Numbered from the stretch's first letter, positions 53,201 to 60,755 are shown. The stretch is 64,000 bases of DNA from G963704535 sp963704535 (GCA_963704535.1 OY969916.1:7874001-7938000); one strand, 5' to 3'. Notes: generated by a model from the letters alone, not told the origin. Program-made: numbers and translations.

Positions 53201-54414
53201 ACGAGCTGGCGCTGGCGATCACGCCCTGGCACAGCCGGCGCGAGGGGCCGCCCGACATCGAGAACGCCCTGGTGCTCCATGAAAACCTGGGCGATGTGCT
53301 GACGCTGACCGGCAACTACCCCGGCGCCCGCGAGCACTACCAGCGGCTGCTGGGTCTGCTGGAGGAGGCCGGCGACGAGCAGTATCGCGCCCGCCGCGCG
53401 GCGCTGCTACGCAAGATCGGCAGCACCTACGAGAACCAGGGCGAGTTGGATCAGGCGATGGACTGGCTCACCCAGGCCGACGAGATGATCGCGCCGGCCG
53501 ATGCAGCTATGCTGGAGCACGCGCGGGTGTTGAGCGATATCGGCTGGGTGTACTTCCGCCGGAGCGATCTTGATCTCGCGCAGAAGTACCTGGAGCAGGC
53601 GCTGGGGCGGATTGGGGAGGATGAGGCGAACGATGAGCGGGCACGGATTCTGAATCGGCTTGGGGGAGTTGCGTGGACTCGGGGGGATATGGGGCTTGCG
53701 CAAAGGTTTGTAGAGCAGACTTTGGTAGAGAGTGAGCGGAGCGGCAATCTCGAAGGTCAGGCGAATGCGCTCAATAATCTCGGGCTAATAGCAGAAAGTC
53801 AGGGACATTTAGCGGACTCGATTCGTCATAGTCTGCTGTCGATGGAGGTGAACGAGCGGGTTGGCAGCAAGCGGAATCTGGCAATAACAGGTATCAATAT
53901 CGGCTGGGCGTTCTATACCTTAGAAGAGTACCAGCAAGGATGCACATATTTTGCGGAGGCGATCAAGCATGCTGTCGAAGTGCGTGATGTCTATCATCAG
54001 ATGCGCGCGCTCCGTAGTCTTGGGTATGCGCTCGCCGCTTTGGAACACTGGGAGGCCGCCGAGAAATCCGTCCGACAAAGTCAGACTATTGCTGACCATC
54101 TGCATTTGTCGGCTGAGCAACTTGAAGGCTATGTCGCTCTGGCAGAGATCGCCTTCCAGCAGGGCCAGGTTGACTCAGCAATCCGTGAATATCAACAGGG
54201 GCGAGGGCTCCCCATCAATGGAGATAGCGAGGAATACGCTAAACTCCAGCGACTTGAAGCGAAGATAGCGCTTGTACAGGGCGATACTGCACGGGCCGTT
54301 GAACTACTAACTGCTAACGAAGCGCTATTTACCCACCTCCAAAACGTGCCGGAAGCCGAGCGAACAAGAAAACTCCTCGCTCAAATTAGCGCCCCCGAAC
54401 CCCATGTCGTGTAA
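50287..54414 (+). CDS. Giant class III cyclase homology / AAA NTPase / TPR protein (intact paralogue)
   Basis: 1,375 residues, GTG start with GTGAGGA upstream. CHD1 retains VVFADLSGFTALVSQ and LIKFGGDTLTVFFD, i.e. both metal Asp residues; CHD2 is degenerate at the first (VLFASFYAF) but keeps EYTVMGETVNLAARL. Walker A GDPGVGKS near 563, Walker B LALVLDDVQWADASS, then a MalT/LuxR-like helical region (GTPFYLEETVRYLLESGALE) and about ten TPRs (ARVLSDIGWVYFRRSDLDLA, LNNLGLIAESQGHLADS). TPRs of this kind often bind peptides or proteins. It is immediately upstream of the hexapeptide gene array, so a role as receptor is possible but unproven. Cyclase activity itself is uncertain. Confidence 0.87.
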   Translation: MVDLPPTEMVLSPGLATALRQPEPSPQTIAEACAQLDAVLGGLLPFVPPPVVDVRLSHPSLDRLHGMYLTGTVVFADLSGFTALVSQFATTGRAGSEEVSALLNRLFAALLEEIYQRGGGLIKFGGDTLTVFFDAARLGGGHISLACAAALAMQARMAEFAMVPTSKGPFRLQLRIAVHHGTVFAAEVGDGSHTELVVTGRAINRVVVAHEGTAPGEVILSEETLRALEGARAQKKMTGLHRLRSLAVEPPHPPAPPALWRPGPPSIATLKNLLRQIDLLHPYVPHNLPRRFASVKMAGGEFRPVTVLFASFYAFSKLLALLELPASIERDPAIVRQVLNTYYLRTQQVIYHYGGSINKVDMATFGNRLMVLFGAPTAHEDDPVRAVRAALELRAALDAINYEITTLLRDWVEQHPEQQALLRVANVALRQRVGIARGNVFAGIVGTPQRHEYTVMGETVNLAARLLASANNNDILLSSLTHRAVRQIVEVQPLPPLALEGFAQPVPVFRALGRRTISARASDALRYTTPLIGRQLELERLRDLGHQALRSEDSPGRVVTIVGDPGVGKSRLADEALRAVHTAIPETMLMREACQGYEQTVPYVVVARLLRQLLQVPPDESLRAQAALVQQQVEDLLPTWSRFAPLLGPLLNLPLADSDITQALAPEQRRDRLHDLVLMLCFALAGRQPLALVLDDVQWADASSLALVEQLALSLAGRPLLLLLIYRPASDLAEPWCALSHCTAIPLGELARADSEALLRALLDGDLPAELRPLAERVHGTPFYLEETVRYLLESGALERDSSGAWVCTRPIDNGTVPAQVEQLIMARLDRLPDDARALLQIASVLGQHFSEELLASVSQQRNFLPQRLGTLLDAAMLLPDERGLRDGYRFKHAVIRDVTYGSMLFARRRELHEHVAATIEYLGAAQSAEQRMALAQHYLHAQQWDHAFPLFLEAAQHSQARYANREALALYELALAITPWHSRREGPPDIENALVLHENLGDVLTLTGNYPGAREHYQRLLGLLEEAGDEQYRARRAALLRKIGSTYENQGELDQAMDWLTQADEMIAPADAAMLEHARVLSDIGWVYFRRSDLDLAQKYLEQALGRIGEDEANDERARILNRLGGVAWTRGDMGLAQRFVEQTLVESERSGNLEGQANALNNLGLIAESQGHLADSIRHSLLSMEVNERVGSKRNLAITGINIGWAFYTLEEYQQGCTYFAEAIKHAVEVRDVYHQMRALRSLGYALAALEHWEAAEKSVRQSQTIADHLHLSAEQLEGYVALAEIAFQQGQVDSAIREYQQGRGLPINGDSEEYAKLQRLEAKIALVQGDTARAVELLTANEALFTHLQNVPEAERTRKLLAQISAPEPHVV

Positions 54415-54468
54415 CATCGAGCGCTCTCTATTGTCCTATATGGACTCTCGAGGCGGAGTAGAAAGGTA

Positions 54469-54490
54469 TAGTACGTGGTGGAGCGTACTA
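54469..54490. promoter_or_regulatory. Short palindrome upstream of the peptide promoter (possible operator)
   Basis: TAGTACG (54469-54475) and CGTACTA (54484-54490), 8-nt centre, ending 19 bp before the -35 hexamer. Confidence 0.4.
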
Positions 54491-54509
54491 TCAACCGTAA
54501 AATTGGTAC

Positions 54510-54538
54510 TTGACATTCACTGTGCCCGGCTATATTAT
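54510..54538 (+). promoter_or_regulatory. Near-consensus sigma70 promoter of the peptide array
   Basis: TTGACA (54510-54515), spacer of exactly 17 bp, TATTAT (54533-54538). Predicted start about 54545, 49 nt ahead of the first peptide GTG. The best promoter match in the window. Confidence 0.8.
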
Positions 54539-54593
54539 CTGTTTATACCACTATTAACCTTTTTTTGATAATCGGTAGAAGGGAGACGTAACT

Positions 54594-54650
54594 GTGAAGG
54601 TCAAGAAGACACGCATCAAGGCTGGTGGCAGCAAACTCTGGTCTGGATAG
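54594..54650 (+). CDS. Secreted peptide precursor 1 (18 residues)
   Basis: GTG start with GGGAGACG upstream, TAG stop: MKVKKTRIKAGGSKLWSG. Basic 12-residue leader ending in Gly-Gly and a six-residue tail SKLWSG. Gly-Gly is the cleavage signal of C39 peptidase-containing exporters, one of which is encoded 0.9 kb downstream. Repeated four times with conserved ribosome sites, so translation is real rather than chance. Too short for standard gene callers. No modification enzyme is visible. Confidence 0.82.
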   Translation: MKVKKTRIKAGGSKLWSG

Positions 54651-54682
54651 TTACCTCGTTAAGCCAGTAAGGAGACGCAACC

Positions 54683-54739
54683 GTGAAAGTCAAGAAGACG
54701 CGCATCAAAGCTGGTGGCAGCAAACTCTGGTCTGGATAA
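54683..54739 (+). CDS. Secreted peptide precursor 2 (18 residues)
   Basis: GTG start behind AAGGAGACGCAACC, TAA stop. Protein identical to precursor 1 (core SKLWSG) although the DNA differs at synonymous positions (AAA/AAG codons, ACG/ACA), which supports selection on the peptide. Confidence 0.82.
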   Translation: MKVKKTRIKAGGSKLWSG

Positions 54740-54773
54740 TTAACTTGTTAAGCCAGTGCAAGGAGACGCAACC

Positions 54774-54830
54774 GTGAAAGTCAAGAAGACGCGGATCAAA
54801 GCTGGTGGCAGCAAGACTTGGGCGGGCTAG
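54774..54830 (+). CDS. Secreted peptide precursor 3 (18 residues)
   Basis: GTG start behind AAGGAGACGCAACC, TAG stop: MKVKKTRIKAGGSKTWAG. The leader is unchanged, the core differs (SKTWAG). Confidence 0.82.
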   Translation: MKVKKTRIKAGGSKTWAG

Positions 54831-54866
54831 TTAACTTGTTAGGTCCAGTAGCAAGGAGACGCAACC

Positions 54867-54923
54867 GTGAAAGTCAAGAAGACGCGGATCAAGGCTGGTG
54901 GTCAAAAGACTTGGTCTGGCTAG
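54867..54923 (+). CDS. Secreted peptide precursor 4 (18 residues)
   Basis: GTG start behind AAGGAGACGCAACC, TAG stop: MKVKKTRIKAGGQKTWSG. The leader is unchanged, the core is QKTWSG. Across the four copies K2 and W4 of the core and the final Gly are invariant; positions 1, 3 and 5 vary. Confidence 0.82.
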   Translation: MKVKKTRIKAGGQKTWSG

Positions 54924-54944
54924 TTGTCTCACGTTCGCAGTTGG

Positions 54945-54982
54945 AGCACGAATGGCCGGCAGGCCACTCGTGCTTTTTTTTT
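54945..54982 (+). terminator. Strong Rho-independent terminator after the peptide array
   Basis: 13-bp stem AGCACGAATGGCC (54945-54957) / GGCCACTCGTGCT (54962-54974), one G-T wobble, loop GGCA, followed by a run of nine T. It separates abundant peptide mRNA from the exporter genes, which would be expressed by read-through. Confidence 0.88.
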
Positions 54983-54999
54983 GGCAGGCAGGAGGTGTT

Positions 55000-55515
55000 T
55001 TGTCGACTGCATTCCCCGGCTCGATGCGCTCGCTCGTTGCGGACAGCTTCCGCAGGCCGGCGCTGATCTTGCTCCTGGCCGCCGCGCTGCTGGCTGCCTG
55101 GGCTGCCTGGCTGGGCTTCGCGCGGATCACGCTCTACGAGGTGTCCACAACCGCCCGGCTGATCGATGAGGCGCAGATTGTCGCCGAGTTTCCTCCCAGC
55201 GCGCTCATGCGTATCCGAGCAGGACAGCGCGCGTATCTGCGGCTTGACGGCTTCCCTGCCTCCCAGTATGAGCCTGTTGCGGCAACGGTTGTGAGCGTTC
55301 TGCCGGATACGCGCAGCGGGCAGGTCAAGGTCAGGCTTGTGACGAATCCAGATCCCGCTTCGCCCATCCCCCTCCGGGGCGGTTTCGCCGGGGTCATCGA
55401 GGTTGAGGTCGAGCAGGTCTCGCCGGCGGTTCTAGTGCTGCGGGCGGCCGGTCTACGCCTGCATTCGCCCGCCACCTCATCCGTGAGCCTTTCCAGCGAT
55501 GAGGTGCGCCGGTGA
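55000..55515 (+). CDS. Short HlyD-like membrane fusion/adaptor protein
   Basis: 171 residues with TTG 55000 behind AGGAGG; earlier in-frame starts (54898, 54952) lie in the peptide gene or inside the terminator stem, and ATG 55024 is an alternative. One N-terminal helix (ALILLLAAALLAAWAAWLGF), then the beta-barrel of HlyD proteins: IVAEFPPSALMRIRAGQRAY, TRSGQVKVRLVT. The coiled-coil and lipoyl halves are missing, a reduced form seen with peptide exporters. Its stop overlaps the GTG of the exporter gene (GTGA), indicating coupling. Confidence 0.78.
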   Translation: MSTAFPGSMRSLVADSFRRPALILLLAAALLAAWAAWLGFARITLYEVSTTARLIDEAQIVAEFPPSALMRIRAGQRAYLRLDGFPASQYEPVAATVVSVLPDTRSGQVKVRLVTNPDPASPIPLRGGFAGVIEVEVEQVSPAVLVLRAAGLRLHSPATSSVSLSSDEVRR

Positions 55516-58301
55516 GCGCCAGTTCCGCGACGCGCCGGTTCTTTGCTCCGGAGGTGATCCAGACCTCGGCGATGGATTGCGGCCCGGCGGCGCTCACGTG
55601 CCTGCTGGGCGGCTTTGGCATCTCCGCCAGCTATGGCCGGCTCCGCGAGGCGTGCCAGACCGACGTCGACGGCACCTCGCTCGACACGCTGGAAGCGGCC
55701 GCCGGGCAGCTTGGGCTCGCCGCCGAGCAGATCATGGTGCCGGTCGATCATGTGTTGCTTTCGGTCGCCCGCGCTCTCCCGGCCCTCGTCGTCGTCCTGC
55801 TCCCGAATGGTACGACCCACTTTGTCGTCGCCTGGTCGCGGCACGGCCGCTTCGTCCAGGTGATGGACCCGGCGTTCGGGCGCCGCTGGATCACGCGCCG
55901 GCGCTTTCTCGATGAGCTTTATATTCACACCATGCCGGTCCTGGCTGCCGACTGGCACGCCTGGGCCGGGACCGACGAGTTTCTGTTGCCGCTGCGCCGC
56001 AGGCTCAGCCGCCTGGGCCTCTCACGACAGGCTGCCGGGCGGCTTGTCGAGCAGGCGCTGGCAGATCCGGGATGGATCGCGCCGGCGGCCCTCGATGCGG
56101 TCGCGCGGATGGCGGAAGCGGTTGCCGGCGCCGGCGGGCTGCGCCGTGGCGCGGATTCGGCGAAGTTGGTCGAAACGCTTTTTAACCGCGCGCGGAGCGC
56201 TCCAGGCGAGGAGCTTGAGGCGCTGCCGGCTTCCTATTGGTCGGTTCGGCCGGCGCCGCCCGACGAGGATGGCGCGGAGCAGGTACTCCTGCGCGGCGCG
56301 GTCCTGGTCCGTGTGCGCGGCCGGCAGGAAGCTGCCGGCGCGGAGGAAGAGCCGGCGCCGGTCTCGCCTGAGCTTGTGGCGGCGCTGGAGGAGTCGCCGG
56401 CCCGGCCACTGCGCGAACTGCTGGGTCTTGTACGCGCCGGCGGGCTGCTTGCCCCAGGGGCGATCGTTTCCGCTTCGCTGCTCGCGGCTGCCGGTGTGGT
56501 CCTCGAAGGGCTGCTGCTGCGCGGGCTGCTCGAACTGGGCCAGGGCCTGCGGCTGGCGGAGCAGCGCCTCGGCGCGATCGTGGGGCTGGTGATCTTCGCC
56601 GTGCTGTTGCTGCTGCTCGAATTGCCGATCGCCCTGGGAATGTTGCGTCTGGCGCGGCACGTCGAGATACGGCTGCGCATGGCGTTCATCAGGAAGATAC
56701 CGCTGCTGGGCGATCGTTATTTCCATAGCCGCCCGATCTCGGATATGGCCGAGCGCGGTCACAGCGTCCATCGCGTCCGCCCGTTTCTCGACGCAACGCG
56801 GCTGGTGATGCTGGCCCTGTTCGAGCTGCTGCTGACGACGGCGGCGATTGGCTGGCTGTACCCGGCAAGCGCGCCGGCCGTGGTCATCGCCGTGATCCTG
56901 ATCGTGGGCCTGCTCTGGGTGGCCCAGCCGATCATCGGCGAGCGCAGCCTGCGCGTGCGCACCCACAATGGCGCGCTGGGCCACTTCTACTTCGATGCGC
57001 TGCTTGGGCTGGTCGCGGTGCGCGCCCACCGGGCCGAGCGGGCAGTCCGGCGCGAGCACGAAAGCTTGCTTGTCGAATGGGCGCGCGCCGGCTTTGGCCT
57101 GCAACAGGCCGCGATTGGCGTTGAGGGTTTGTTGGCCGCAGTTGGCTTTGGCTCCGCGATCTGGCTGCTGTTCCAGGAGGCCGGGCGGAGCGGCGCTGCC
57201 GGCGGCACACTGCTGCTGGTCTACTGGGCGCTCAAGCTGCCGGTTCTCGCGTATGTGATCGCTCACTTCGCCCAGCAATATCCCGACGATCGCAATGTGC
57301 TGCTGCGCCTGCTTGAGCCGCTCGGTGCGCCGGAAGATCGACCGGCCGGCGATGAACAAGATCGCCCGGAGCGTCGGGATGACGAGGCGCAACAGCTCGA
57401 CAGGTCGCCGGTTAGCATTTGTATGGAAGATGTGGCGGTGCGTATAGCCGGCCATACTATCCTGGAGGAGATCGATCTGTCGATCAGTGCCGGCTGCCAC
57501 GTCGCGATTATCGGCCCTTCCGGCGCCGGCAAGTCGAGCCTGGTCGGGTTGCTGCTCGGCTGGCACCGCCCCGCTACCGGCCAGGTCTGCGTCGATGGGC
57601 GCCCGCTCGACGGGCGGCAGCTTGAGCGGCTGCGCGCCGCGACCGCCTGGGTAGATCCGACCGTCCAGCTCTGGAACCGCCCGCTGATCGATAATCTCTG
57701 CTACGGTTCGTCCGCCGATGCGGCCGGAGCGGCCGGTCGCGCGATCGAGCAAGCCGAACTCCACCAGATCCTGGAGCAACTTCCCGACGGGTTGCTGACG
57801 CCGCTCGGCGAGGGTGGCGCGCTGCTTTCGGGCGGTGAAGGGCAGCGGGTCAGGCTTGGGCGGGCGCTGCTGCGCCCCAATGTGCGGCTGGCGATCCTCG
57901 ACGAACCGTTCCGTGGGCTTGATCGTGAGCGGCGGCGCGTGCTGCTTGCGCGTACACGAAGCTGGTGGCGCGATGCGACGCTGCTCTGCATCACGCACGA
58001 CGTCGGCGAGACGCTGGCGTTCGAGCGTGTGCTGGTGGTCGAGGGCGGCCGCATCGTCGAAGACGGCGCGCCTGCGGAGCTAGCGGCGCGGCCGGGCACC
58101 CGCTACCGGGCCATGCTCGATACGGAAGCGGCGGTGCGATCGGAGCTGTGGTCGAGCCCGATCTGGCGCAGGCTACAGATCGCCGAGGGGCTGCTGGTCG
58201 AGCAGCCGCCGTGCGAGGGCCACGATCGGCGCGCAGAAGCTCCGGTAAGGGACTCGCGCGTTTTCAAACATTCCATGATAGACCCGAAACGTGAAGCGTG
58301 A
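55512..58301 (+). CDS. C39 peptidase-containing ABC exporter (ABC transporter with processing peptidase)
   Basis: 929 residues. Residues 10-140: C39 cysteine peptidase with Cys23 in SAMDCGPAAL, His103 in TTHFVVAW and Asp119 in VMDPAFGRRW, all three catalytic residues in place. About 290-600: membrane domain (five to six helices, AMLRLARHVEIRLRMAFIRK-like intracellular loop). About 640-880: nucleotide-binding domain with GPSGAGKSS near 667, LSGGEGQRV near 772, LAILDEPFRGLD. This class cleaves leaders after Gly-Gly during export (family knowledge). The peptide genes just upstream carry Gly-Gly at positions 11-12. An insertion of about 150 residues separates the peptidase from the membrane domain. 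The final residues (IDPKREA) are encoded by a heptamer repeat. Confidence 0.92.
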   Translation: MSASSATRRFFAPEVIQTSAMDCGPAALTCLLGGFGISASYGRLREACQTDVDGTSLDTLEAAAGQLGLAAEQIMVPVDHVLLSVARALPALVVVLLPNGTTHFVVAWSRHGRFVQVMDPAFGRRWITRRRFLDELYIHTMPVLAADWHAWAGTDEFLLPLRRRLSRLGLSRQAAGRLVEQALADPGWIAPAALDAVARMAEAVAGAGGLRRGADSAKLVETLFNRARSAPGEELEALPASYWSVRPAPPDEDGAEQVLLRGAVLVRVRGRQEAAGAEEEPAPVSPELVAALEESPARPLRELLGLVRAGGLLAPGAIVSASLLAAAGVVLEGLLLRGLLELGQGLRLAEQRLGAIVGLVIFAVLLLLLELPIALGMLRLARHVEIRLRMAFIRKIPLLGDRYFHSRPISDMAERGHSVHRVRPFLDATRLVMLALFELLLTTAAIGWLYPASAPAVVIAVILIVGLLWVAQPIIGERSLRVRTHNGALGHFYFDALLGLVAVRAHRAERAVRREHESLLVEWARAGFGLQQAAIGVEGLLAAVGFGSAIWLLFQEAGRSGAAGGTLLLVYWALKLPVLAYVIAHFAQQYPDDRNVLLRLLEPLGAPEDRPAGDEQDRPERRDDEAQQLDRSPVSICMEDVAVRIAGHTILEEIDLSISAGCHVAIIGPSGAGKSSLVGLLLGWHRPATGQVCVDGRPLDGRQLERLRAATAWVDPTVQLWNRPLIDNLCYGSSADAAGAAGRAIEQAELHQILEQLPDGLLTPLGEGGALLSGGEGQRVRLGRALLRPNVRLAILDEPFRGLDRERRRVLLARTRSWWRDATLLCITHDVGETLAFERVLVVEGGRIVEDGAPAELAARPGTRYRAMLDTEAAVRSELWSSPIWRRLQIAEGLLVEQPPCEGHDRRAEAPVRDSRVFKHSMIDPKREA

Positions 58302-58309
58302 AACGTGAG
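58287..58309. repeat. Heptamer repeat tract at the junction of two exporter genes
   Basis: Three GTGAAAC/GTGAAGC units that encode the last residues of the C39 exporter and supply the GTG start of the next gene. Confidence 0.75.
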
Positions 58310-60524
58310 CAACATCCCCACGACTGACAACCTGGATGCGCTGGCCTGGTCAGCGTCGCAATTGGGCGAGGCGCTGGCGGCGCTGGCCCGCAGCGGCGGG
58401 CTGGCGCCACGAGCCGGCGCGGCGCCCGCCGTACCGTCGGCGCTGGATTGGGACGATGATGTGGCGGTTGGAGCGTGGATGGACGCCGCCGCCGCCTGGC
58501 TTGATATCGAGGTCGAGCCGGTCGGAACGTCGTACGCGGATGCCGAGCGGTTTGTTCGCGGTGTCGGCCCGGCCCTGTTACGCCTGCCGGGCCACGCAGC
58601 ACCACGGTTCTTATTGCTTCTGATGGGCATGCGGCGAGGCGCTGTCCTTGGCCCTGACCTTAAGATTCACCAACTTTCGCCCAAGCTGATTGCCGCCGCG
58701 CTACGCCGGCCGTACGAGCAAACATATGGCGCGGAGATCGACCGCATGCTGGCGGCAGCCGGCATCCCGGCCCGGCGCCGCTCGCGGGCTCGCTCGGCGA
58801 TCCTGGCCGAGCGGCTTGGCCCGGCGCCGATCGGCGGGTGCTGGCTGCTGCGCCTGTCGCCGGGGGCCAACTTCTGGCGACAGATGCAGTATGCGGGCAT
58901 GCCGCGACACCTGCTCGCCTTTGTCGCCGCGCACACCAGCTATTATCTGCTGTGGCTGCTCTCGTGGTGGGTGATCGGCAGTGGCGTGCTGCGGGGCCGG
59001 CTCGATTGGGGCTGGTTGCTGGCCTGGGCGCTGCTGCTGCTGACGCTGATCCCATTCCGGCTGCTCGCGACCTGGTCGCAGGGCCGCTTCGCGATCGGCA
59101 CCGGCGGGCTGCTCAAACAGCGGCTGCTCTTCGGCGCGTTGAAGCTTGAGCCGGAGGAGATCCGCCACCAGGGCGTCGGCCAGTTGCTTGGCCGCGTGGT
59201 CGAGTCCGACGCGGTCGAAAGCCTGGCGCTGAAGGGCGGTTTCTCCGCGCTGATGGCGACGATCGAACTGTTGATCGGGGCGCTGGTGCTGGGCGTCGGC
59301 GCGGGCGGCCTGTTTCACACCCTGCTGCTGGTCGTCTGGGTCGGCTTTACGCTGCTGCTGGTCGGGAAATTTTACCGCCGGCGGCGACGCTGGACCGCTG
59401 CGCGCCTCGACATGACTCACGACCTGGTCGAGCACATGGTCGGCCACCGGACGACCCTGGCCCAGCAGCCGCGCGAACGGCGCCATGCCGGCGATGACCG
59501 GGCGCTTGGTCACTACCTGGATCTATCGCTGCCGATGGATGCGACGACGGCGCAGCTGATCGCGATTGTTCCGCGCGGCTGGCTGATCGCGGGGCTGCTT
59601 ATCTTGGCGCCGGCTTTCGTGGCGGGCGGCGCTCCCGAAGCGCTGGCCGTTGGGCTTGGCGGCACGCTGCTGGCCTACCAGGCGCTCAACCGGCTCTACT
59701 TCGGGGTTGGCTACCTTGGGAATGCGCTGATCGCCTGGCGGCAGGCCGCGCTGCTCTTCCACGCGGCGGAACGACCGGCGAGCGCCGCCTCGCCGCTCAT
59801 TGCCCACTCCTCCAGACTATCACACGCCTCCACGCTCAACGTTGCCGAACCCGAAAACAAGTCATCGCCGGCCCGTCGTAACGGAAGCGATGCCGGGGAT
59901 GCTCGCCCTGAGTTGCCCCTGCTCGACGCCCGTGGCCTCACATTCCGCTACCGTGACACTGGCGACCCGATCCTCAAAGGCTGCAACCTGCCCATCCACA
60001 GCGGCGATCGGCTGCTGCTGGAAGGACCGTCGGGGGGCGGGAAATCGACGCTGGCGGCGCTGCTCACCGGCCTGCGCGCTCCTGGGTCCGGCCTGCTCCT
60101 GCTCGACGGCTTCGACCAGAAGACGCTGGGCGCCGGCTATTGGCGCCGGAGAGTGGCCGCCGCGCCGCAGTTTCATGAGAACCACGTCCTCACCGGGACG
60201 TTCGCTTTCAACCTGCTGATGGGCCGCCGCTGGCCGCCCGCGCCGGCCGACCTGGAGCAGGCCGAGCAACTCTGCCGCGAGCTGGGCTTGGGCGAGCTGC
60301 TGGCCCGCATGCCGGCCGGCATCCAGCAAATGATCGGCGAAACCGGCTGGCAGCTCTCACACGGCGAGCGCAGTCGCCTCTACCTGGCCCGCGCGCTGCT
60401 CCAGGGCGCCGACATGATCATCCTCGACGAGAGCTTCGCCGCGCTTGACCCCCGGACGCTTCAGGTATCGCTTCAGTGTGTGCTCCGGCGAGCGCCGACG
60501 CTACTGGTGATCGCCCATCCATAA
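58305..60524 (+). CDS. ABC exporter with degenerate C39-like N-terminal domain
   Basis: 739 residues, GTG start 4 nt after the previous stop. Residues about 40-150 (WLDIEVEPVGTSYADAERFV, GPALLRLPG, APRFLLLLMGMRRG) follow the C39 fold pattern but have neither Cys nor His, as in the C39-like domains of hemolysin- and cyclisation-type exporters that only bind substrate. Membrane domain 200-500; nucleotide-binding domain with GPSGGGKST near 574, variant signature LSHGERSRLYLARALL near 684, MIILDESFAALD. Ends early at LLVIAHP. Likely heterodimer partner of, or second step to, the C39 exporter. Confidence 0.87.
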   Translation: MSNIPTTDNLDALAWSASQLGEALAALARSGGLAPRAGAAPAVPSALDWDDDVAVGAWMDAAAAWLDIEVEPVGTSYADAERFVRGVGPALLRLPGHAAPRFLLLLMGMRRGAVLGPDLKIHQLSPKLIAAALRRPYEQTYGAEIDRMLAAAGIPARRRSRARSAILAERLGPAPIGGCWLLRLSPGANFWRQMQYAGMPRHLLAFVAAHTSYYLLWLLSWWVIGSGVLRGRLDWGWLLAWALLLLTLIPFRLLATWSQGRFAIGTGGLLKQRLLFGALKLEPEEIRHQGVGQLLGRVVESDAVESLALKGGFSALMATIELLIGALVLGVGAGGLFHTLLLVVWVGFTLLLVGKFYRRRRRWTAARLDMTHDLVEHMVGHRTTLAQQPRERRHAGDDRALGHYLDLSLPMDATTAQLIAIVPRGWLIAGLLILAPAFVAGGAPEALAVGLGGTLLAYQALNRLYFGVGYLGNALIAWRQAALLFHAAERPASAASPLIAHSSRLSHASTLNVAEPENKSSPARRNGSDAGDARPELPLLDARGLTFRYRDTGDPILKGCNLPIHSGDRLLLEGPSGGGKSTLAALLTGLRAPGSGLLLLDGFDQKTLGAGYWRRRVAAAPQFHENHVLTGTFAFNLLMGRRWPPAPADLEQAEQLCRELGLGELLARMPAGIQQMIGETGWQLSHGERSRLYLARALLQGADMIILDESFAALDPRTLQVSLQCVLRRAPTLLVIAHP

Positions 60525-60650
60525 GAGACGGCTTGAAAAGGGGGAGTTTGAGAGGGCAGCCTCCTCAAGACCGTTTTCCAGCACGGAGCACGAGTGAAAC
60601 GTAAAACGTGAAACGTGAAACCCTCACGCATCACGTTTCACGTTTCACGC
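60524..60650. repeat. G-rich hairpin unit followed by heptamer palindrome
   Basis: 60524-60586: dispersed G-rich hairpin (GGCTTGAAAAGGGGGAGTTT, AGAGGGCAGCCTCCT). 60594-60650: GTGAAAC/TTTCACG heptamer palindrome with flank GCTGGGACGCTTTAC, same element as at 4.6 and 10.7 kb. They separate the convergent exporter and S8 peptidase genes. Confidence 0.85.
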
Positions 60651-60755
60651 TGGGACGCTTTACCTGTTCCGATGTCCTAAGATCTGCGATAGGCAACATA
60701 TGCGAAGGGCGGCCGGTGGGCCGCCCTTCCTGCTCTCGTGGTATGGAGATGAGCG

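Noticed and set aside
54594..54923. Streptide-type (KxxxW) or other known radical-SAM RiPP class
   Set aside because: The core spacing is K-x-W, and no radical SAM enzyme is encoded nearby in the window; class left open.
56022..57998. Long minus-strand open frame opposite the C39 exporter gene
   Set aside because: Antisense shadow caused by high GC; composition rich in Arg/Gln/His without family motifs, and the plus strand encodes a clear exporter.
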